Assembly (NCBI RefSeq): GCF_036077095.1
Contig: NZ_CP107960.1
Location: 1,860,001 to 1,924,000, forward strand
Length of the DNA stretch: 64,000 nucleotides
From: Streptomyces sp. NBC_00376
Lineage (GTDB): Bacteria > Actinomycetota > Actinomycetes > Streptomycetales > Streptomycetaceae
Reading direction: 5' to 3'
The notes beneath the pieces are model-generated. The model was not told the DNA's origin. It saw only the letters and a program-made list of their open reading frames with translations, and did not search any database. A program made the position numbers and the translations under genes. Below, in pieces: positions 59,144 through 64,000 of this stretch; position 1 is the stretch's first letter, and each line of letters starts with the position of its first letter.

Positions 59144-60376
59144 TCAGGAGACGGGCCGGGAGTCCGCCCACACCGACTCGAACTCCTCGCGGTACGTCTC
59201 GAAGAGTCCGTGCTCGTTGTCCTGCCCCGCCCGGACCACGGCGCGCCCGCCGCCGCGCAGCACCAGCACGGGCGCCTCCATGCCGCGTGCGCGCCGCAGA
59301 TAGGTCTGGACGACCCCGACCGCGTCCGTCCCGTCCCCGTCGACCAGATAGGCCGTGAAGCGCGGGGTCTCGTCGAACACATGGATCTCGAAGGCGCCCG
59401 GATCGCGGAGCTTGGAGCGGACTCGGCGCATGTGGAGGATGTTCATCTCCACCGACCGGCTCAGCTCGCCCTTCTTCAGTCCCAGCTCCCGCTCCCGGCG
59501 CTTGACCGCGCTGCTCGCCGGGTTGATGAAGAGCAGCCGCACCCGGCAGCCCGACTCGGCGAGCCGGATGAGCCTGCGGCCGGAGAAGTTCTGCACCAGC
59601 AGGTTGAGCCCTATGCCGATCGCGTCGAGCCGGCGCGAACCGCCGAAGAGGTCCTCGGCGGGCAGCTGGCGCTGGAGCCGCACCCGGTCGGAGTGGACGG
59701 AGACCACGTCCGCGTACCGGTCGCCGACCAGCTCCTCGACGGCGTCGACCGGGAGCCGGTCGGCCGACGGGACCCCGGCGCCGCTGCCCAGGATCTCCAG
59801 GAGCCGGGCGGAGGCGCGCTCGGCCTGGGCGAGCACCGCCTCGTTCAGGGCGCGGTTGCGGGAGACCACGTTGCGGGCGACCTCCAGCTCGTCGAGCGCC
59901 AGCTCCACCTCGCGCCGGTCGTCGAAGTACGCCTCGAAGCACGGCCAGTGCTGGACCATCAGCTCACGCAGCTGAGGCAGCGTGAGGAAGCTGAGGACGT
60001 TGTCGTCGGCCGGGTCCAGCAGGTAGCCCTTGCGGCGCGACACCTCGCGCACGGCGACGGCGCGCTGCACCCACTCCTGCCCGGCGGGTCCGGCGGCGGC
60101 CACCACCCAGTCCTCGCCGTGGACCGGCTCGTAGATGGGCCGGAGCACCGCGGCGACCACGGCACGCAGCCGCTGCTCCACGAGATTCAGCCAGATGTAG
60201 GCCCGTCCGGCCCGCTGCGCGCGCGTACGCACCTCGCTCCAGGCGTCCGCTCCCCAGTCCAGCTCCGCGCCGATCTCCATGGGCTGCGCAAGCGATACCG
60301 CCCCTGGCGGGACATCGGTGGAGTCCCCCTCGTGACCCGGGTCACCTGGGGGCAGCTCGAATCCGCCCGAGCTCAC
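59144..60376 (-). CDS. SAV2148-type HEPN-domain protein
   Basis: This 410-residue protein matches a conserved Streptomyces family: SSGGFELPPGDPGHEGDSTD, then VSLAQPMEIGAELDWGADAW and RAYIWLNLVEQRLRAVVAAV, RPIYEPVHGEDW. HEPN domains are often RNases, with an R-x4-6-H motif; a clear one was not found here. The second half (about 255-410) has FSGRRLIRLAESGCRVRLLF, AVKRRERELGLKKGELSRSV and RFTAYLVDGDGTDAVGVVQT. The GTG at 60376 is chosen by that family start. A much longer reading upstream of it runs antisense to glgX and is false. Confidence 0.85.
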   Translation of the reverse strand: MSSGGFELPPGDPGHEGDSTDVPPGAVSLAQPMEIGAELDWGADAWSEVRTRAQRAGRAYIWLNLVEQRLRAVVAAVLRPIYEPVHGEDWVVAAAGPAGQEWVQRAVAVREVSRRKGYLLDPADDNVLSFLTLPQLRELMVQHWPCFEAYFDDRREVELALDELEVARNVVSRNRALNEAVLAQAERASARLLEILGSGAGVPSADRLPVDAVEELVGDRYADVVSVHSDRVRLQRQLPAEDLFGGSRRLDAIGIGLNLLVQNFSGRRLIRLAESGCRVRLLFINPASSAVKRRERELGLKKGELSRSVEMNILHMRRVRSKLRDPGAFEIHVFDETPRFTAYLVDGDGTDAVGVVQTYLRRARGMEAPVLVLRGGGRAVVRAGQDNEHGLFETYREEFESVWADSRPVS

Positions 60377-60778
60377 CCGCGCACCGCCTTCCACTCCCCC
60401 ACCAACGATCAAGGAAGGGTACTCCGGGAGCGGGAGCCGGTGCAGCCGGATGCACATGCTGCTTCGCCAACTCCCCTGCGGCGCGGGCATGTTCCCGGCG
60501 GCAAGATCTGCCGTAGTGAGAGGATTCATAGTGATTAACCACCCCATCCGGGGCCCTGGACCGGGCGAGCGCCGGGTTTCCGGGTCCGGATCCCGGTTCC
60601 GGGCGACACGGAGAGGCCCGAAGTTGACCGGACCGCGTGACGTGCCGGTCGGTCCTAGGTAGCCGCACCTCTTTCGGGGAAGATCTGGCTCAGGGCCTGT
60701 CGGGCGGATCAGGGGTCGGACGGGCCCTTGCAGCCGCAAGCCCCAGGCACCCGGATCAGAAGTGGAAGGGTCGAACCT
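60377..60778. other. Divergent promoter region between the HEPN gene and glgX
   Basis: About 400 bases with no supportable gene. An AT-rich patch (AGGATTCATAGTGATTAACC, about 60521-60540) is a likely promoter core. GGAAGGG eight bases before 60779 is the glgX ribosome site. Confidence 0.4.
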
Positions 60779-62944
60779 ATGCAGGTCTGGCCGGGACAGG
60801 CGTATCCCCTCGGTGCCACGTACGACGGCGCCGGGACCAACTTCGCGGTCTTCTCGGAGGCCGCCAGACGAATCGAGTTGTGCCTGCTGCACGACGACGG
60901 TTCCGAGACGGCGGTGGAGCTCAGGGAGACCGACGCCTTCGTCCGCCATGCCTACCTGCCCGGGGTGATGCCCGGTCAGCGGTACGGATTCAGGGTCCAC
61001 GGGCCGTACGAGCCGGAGCGCGGCGCCCGCTGCAATTCGGCCAAGCTGCTGCTCGACCCGTACGCCCGTGCCGTCGCCGGGCAGATCCGGTGGGGCGAGG
61101 CGGTGTACGGCTACCCGTTCGGCCGGCCCGACGCGCGCAACGATCTCGACTCGGCGCCGCACACCATGACCTCGGTGGTGGTCAACCCGTACTTCGACTG
61201 GGGCGACGACCGGCGGCCCCGTACCGACTACCACCGCACGGTGATCTACGAGGCCCATGTGAAGGGCCTGACGATGCTCCACCCGGGGCTGCCGAAGGAG
61301 CTGCGCGGCACCTACGCGGGGCTGGCCCATCCGGAGGTGATCGCCCATCTGACGGAACTGGGCGTCACGGCCATCGAACTGATGCCGGTTCACCAGTTCG
61401 TCCAGGACCACCGGCTGGCGGACGCGGGGCTGGCCAACTACTGGGGTTACAACACCATCGGCTTCTTCGCCCCGCACAACGCCTACGCCTCCTGGGGCGA
61501 CCGGGGCGAGCAGGTGCTGGAGTTCAAGCAGGCGGTGCGGGCGCTGCACCAGGCCGGCATCGAGGTGATCCTCGACGTGGTCTACAACCACACCGCGGAG
61601 GGCAACCATCTGGGCCCGACGCTCTCCTTCCGGGGCCTGGACAACGCCTCGTACTACCGGCTGGCGGACGACCAGCGGTACTACATGGACACCACGGGGA
61701 CCGGGAACTCCCTGCTGATGCGGTCGCCGCACGTGCTCCAGCTGATCATGGACTCGCTGCGGTACTGGGTGACCGAGATGCACGTGGACGGCTTCCGCTT
61801 CGACCTGGCGGCGACCCTGGCCCGGCAGTTCCACGAGGTGGACCGGCTGTCGTCGTTCTTCGACCTGGTGCAGCAGGACCCGGTGGTCAGCCAGGTGAAG
61901 CTGATCGCCGAGCCGTGGGACGTGGGCGAGGGCGGCTACCAGGTGGGGAACTTCCCGCCGCTGTGGACCGAGTGGAACGGCAAGTACCGGGACACCGTGC
62001 GGGACCTGTGGCGGGGCGAGCCGCGGACCCTCGCGGAGTTCGCGGGACGGCTGACCGGGTCGTCGGACCTGTACCAGGACGACGGGCGGCGGCCGCTCGC
62101 CTCGATCAACTTCACCACCTGCCACGACGGGTTCACGCTGCACGACCTGGTCTCGTACAACGACAAGCACAACGAGGCGAACGGCGAGAGCAACCGGGAC
62201 GGCGAGAGCCACAACCGGTCCTGGAACTGCGGCGCGGAGGGGGACACCGACCAGCCGGAGATCCTCGACCTGCGGACACGTCAGATGCGGAACTTCATCG
62301 CCACGCTGATGCTGTCGCAGGGCGTGCCGATGCTGAGCCACGGCGACGAGTTCGCGCGCACCCAGCGGGGCAACAACAACGCGTACTGCCAGGACAGCGA
62401 GTTGTCGTGGGTGCACTGGCCCGATCCGGACGAGGCGGCCGAGGAAGAGGCGGACGGCGCCGACCGGGGCGGGGCGGGCACCGAGGGCAGCAGTCTGCTG
62501 GAGTTCACCCGGGCGATGGTGTGGCTGCGCCGCGACCATCCGGTCTTCCGGCGCCGCCGGTTCTTCCACGGCCGTCCGGTCGAGGGCACGCACGACGAGC
62601 TCTCGGACATCGCGTGGTTCACACCGGAGGGCGGCGAGATGAAGCAGCGGGACTGGCAGGCCGCGCACGCCAAGGCCCTGACGGTCTTCCTCAACGGTCA
62701 CGCGATCTCGGAGCCGGGGCCGCGCGGCGAGCGGATCTCCGACGACTCGTTCCTGCTGATGTTCAACGCGAGCGCGGAGACGCTGGAGTTCTCCGTTCCG
62801 GTGAATCACGGCCGGCAGTGGCTGGTGGTGGTCGACACGGCGCGCCCGGTCGGAGTCATGCCCGGCTCGGGGCCGAAGGTGGCGGGGGGCGATCGGGTGA
62901 CGCTGGTCGGGCGCAGCATGGCGGTGCTGCAGCGGCCCGCGTAG
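60779..62944 (+). CDS. glgX: Glycogen debranching enzyme
   Basis: This 721-residue GH13 isoamylase/GlgX removes alpha-1,6 branches from limit-trimmed glycogen. An N-terminal CBM48 (VWPGQAYPLGATYDGAGTNF AVFSEAA) precedes the catalytic barrel: VILDVVYNHTAEGNHLGPTL, DGFRFDLAATLARQFHEVDR with the nucleophile Asp, LIAEPWDVGEGGYQVGNFPP with the acid Glu, and FTTCHDGFTLHDLVSYNDKH. The ATG at 60779 has GGAAGGG upstream. It lies 98 bases before treY, the usual order for making trehalose from glycogen. Confidence 0.94.
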   Translation: MQVWPGQAYPLGATYDGAGTNFAVFSEAARRIELCLLHDDGSETAVELRETDAFVRHAYLPGVMPGQRYGFRVHGPYEPERGARCNSAKLLLDPYARAVAGQIRWGEAVYGYPFGRPDARNDLDSAPHTMTSVVVNPYFDWGDDRRPRTDYHRTVIYEAHVKGLTMLHPGLPKELRGTYAGLAHPEVIAHLTELGVTAIELMPVHQFVQDHRLADAGLANYWGYNTIGFFAPHNAYASWGDRGEQVLEFKQAVRALHQAGIEVILDVVYNHTAEGNHLGPTLSFRGLDNASYYRLADDQRYYMDTTGTGNSLLMRSPHVLQLIMDSLRYWVTEMHVDGFRFDLAATLARQFHEVDRLSSFFDLVQQDPVVSQVKLIAEPWDVGEGGYQVGNFPPLWTEWNGKYRDTVRDLWRGEPRTLAEFAGRLTGSSDLYQDDGRRPLASINFTTCHDGFTLHDLVSYNDKHNEANGESNRDGESHNRSWNCGAEGDTDQPEILDLRTRQMRNFIATLMLSQGVPMLSHGDEFARTQRGNNNAYCQDSELSWVHWPDPDEAAEEEADGADRGGAGTEGSSLLEFTRAMVWLRRDHPVFRRRRFFHGRPVEGTHDELSDIAWFTPEGGEMKQRDWQAAHAKALTVFLNGHAISEPGPRGERISDDSFLLMFNASAETLEFSVPVNHGRQWLVVVDTARPVGVMPGSGPKVAGGDRVTLVGRSMAVLQRPA

Positions 62945-63042
62945 GCCCGAGGGCCGTCCGGCCGCCGGGGAGGACACCGCCGGTCGAGCCCTTTGCGGCG
63001 TTCCGTGACACAGAAGCCGCCAGGCTGGGTACGAACGTCCGC

Positions 63043-64000
63043 ATGACGCCCACCGCCACCTACCGGCTCCAGCTCCAGCCCGACTTCCCGTTCTCGGCCG
63101 CCGGGGAGGCCGTGCCGTATCTCGCCTCGCTCGGCGTCTCCCATCTGCATCTGTCCCCGGTCCTCGAAGCCGTACCCGGCTCCCGGCACGGCTACGACGT
63201 CGTCGACCACGGCCGGGTACGCGCCGAGCTCGGCGGTGAACAGGGGCTGCGGGAGCTGGCCCGCACTGCGCGCGGGCACGGTCTCGGACTGATCGTGGAC
63301 ATCGTGCCGAACCACATGGCCGCCGTCCCCCGCCACAACCACGCGCTGTGGGAGGTACTGCGCGAGGGCCCCGGATCGCCGTACGCCCGCTGGTTCGACA
63401 TCGACTGGGCGGCGGGCGGCGGAAAGGTGCTGCTGCCGGTGCTCGGCGGGCCGATCGGCGACGAGCTCGGCGGGCTCCGGGTGGACGGCGAGGTGCTGCG
63501 CCACGGCGAGCAGGAGTTCCCGCTGCGGACCGGTACCGCCGGGTTGCCGCTGCCGGAGCTGCTGGATGCCCAGCACTACCGGCTCGGCTGGTGGCGGCTG
63601 GCCCGCACCGAGCTGAACTACCGGCGGTTCTTCACGATCTCGGAGCTCATCGGGGTACGGGTGGAGGACCCCGAGGTCTTCGCCGCCACCCACGGCAAGA
63701 TCCTCGAACTGGTCCGGGACGGTGTCGTCGACGGGCTGCGCATCGACCACCCCGACGGACTGGCCGAGCCCGCCGCGTACCTGGAGCGGCTCTCGGCCGC
63801 GACCGGCGGGCGGTGGACGGTGGTGGAGAAGATCCTCACCAGCGGCGAGGAGCTGCCCGCGGACTGGGCCGTCGCGGGGACGACCGGGTACGACGCCCTG
63901 CACCGCGTGGACGGCCTGTTCGTCGACCCGATGGGCGCCGCGGAGCTGGTCGGCCGCTACCGGGAGTACGCGGGACCCGCCGGCGACCGCGGCGGCTACT
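63043..64000 (+). CDS. treY: Maltooligosyltrehalose synthase, C-terminus cut by window edge
   Basis: The frame opens MTPTATYRLQLQPDFPFSAA and stays open to the right edge (319 codons), about 40 percent of the usual 770-800 residues. It is a GH13 protein with VSHLHLSPVLEAVPGSRHGY DVVDH, GLGLIVDIVPNHMAAV, ELNYRRFFTISELIGVRVED, VVDGLRIDHPDGLAEP with the nucleophile Asp and WTVVEKILTSGEELPADWAV with the acid Glu. It turns the reducing end of maltodextrins into a trehalose unit, for release by TreZ, which is expected just beyond the window. Confidence 0.93.
   Translation, partial: MTPTATYRLQLQPDFPFSAAGEAVPYLASLGVSHLHLSPVLEAVPGSRHGYDVVDHGRVRAELGGEQGLRELARTARGHGLGLIVDIVPNHMAAVPRHNHALWEVLREGPGSPYARWFDIDWAAGGGKVLLPVLGGPIGDELGGLRVDGEVLRHGEQEFPLRTGTAGLPLPELLDAQHYRLGWWRLARTELNYRRFFTISELIGVRVEDPEVFAATHGKILELVRDGVVDGLRIDHPDGLAEPAAYLERLSAATGGRWTVVEKILTSGEELPADWAVAGTTGYDALHRVDGLFVDPMGAAELVGRYREYAGPAGDRGGY

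Noticed and set aside
60377..62977. Apparent 870-residue N-terminal extension of the HEPN protein
   Set aside because: It is antisense to glgX. The family start at 60376 is well supported and the extension has no recognisable domain.
1..64000. tRNA or rRNA genes, riboswitches, phage attachment sites
   Set aside because: None was found by eye on either strand. A covariance-model search would be needed to exclude small structured RNAs.

Overview
The window is high-GC DNA (roughly 70 percent by eye) with GTG starts, four-base ATGA gene overlaps and several probable leaderless genes. Rodlins, chaplins with a LAxTG sortase signal, a mycothiol-type DsbA-like protein and an SAV2148-type HEPN protein all point to a Streptomyces chromosome. 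I see no rRNA, tRNA, CRISPR array, integrase or transposase.

Layout. 0-4 kb: aerial-surface cluster with two rodlins, a short chaplin, a small unrecognised secreted protein and a long wall-anchored chaplin. 4-25 kb: a sialic acid utilisation island. It holds a dipeptide-family ABC importer with a permease-ATPase fusion and a linked lyase, a FadR-type regulator, a secreted esterase/sialidase operon, and a second lyase-kinase-epimerase-MFS importer operon (nanA, nanK, nanE, nanT) with its own FadR regulator. A flavin monooxygenase and a TetR-controlled FtsX-type ABC exporter sit inside the island. A 13-base element recurs in front of all three island transcription units, so they probably form one regulon. 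25-35 kb: beta-oxidation genes (thiolase, 3-hydroxyacyl-CoA dehydrogenase, AidB-like acyl-CoA dehydrogenase) with two gene remnants, plus regulators and single genes. 35.5-45 kb: assimilatory sulfate reduction operon (leader peptide, sulfite reductase, small zinc-ribbon protein, cysH, cysC, cysD, cysN, sulfonate-type ABC transporter, sirohydrochlorin chelatase), in the order I recall for S. coelicolor SCO6102-SCO6093. 45-52 kb: mixed single genes, including a subtilisin-like protease. 52.2-53.5 kb: a two-gene RiPP locus, a 26-residue precursor ending AWYHWY with a P450, closely resembling tryptorubin-type atropopeptide clusters. 54-57 kb: a sugar-type ABC importer lacking its own ATPase. 57-64 kb: a phosphotransferase-like gene, an inverted-repeat element, a DnaQ-like exonuclease, a HEPN-domain protein, glgX, and treY cut by the right edge.

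How the parts work together. In the sialic island, secreted sialidase and esterases would release and de-acetylate sialic acids. Two importers bring them in, two lyases make N-acetylmannosamine, NanK phosphorylates it and NanE makes GlcNAc-6-phosphate; nagA and nagB must lie elsewhere. In the sulfur operon, sulfate is activated (CysDN, CysC), reduced to sulfite (CysH) and then to sulfide by a siroheme enzyme whose cofactor is completed by the last gene. The RiPP pair is self-contained: one peptide and one cross-linking P450.
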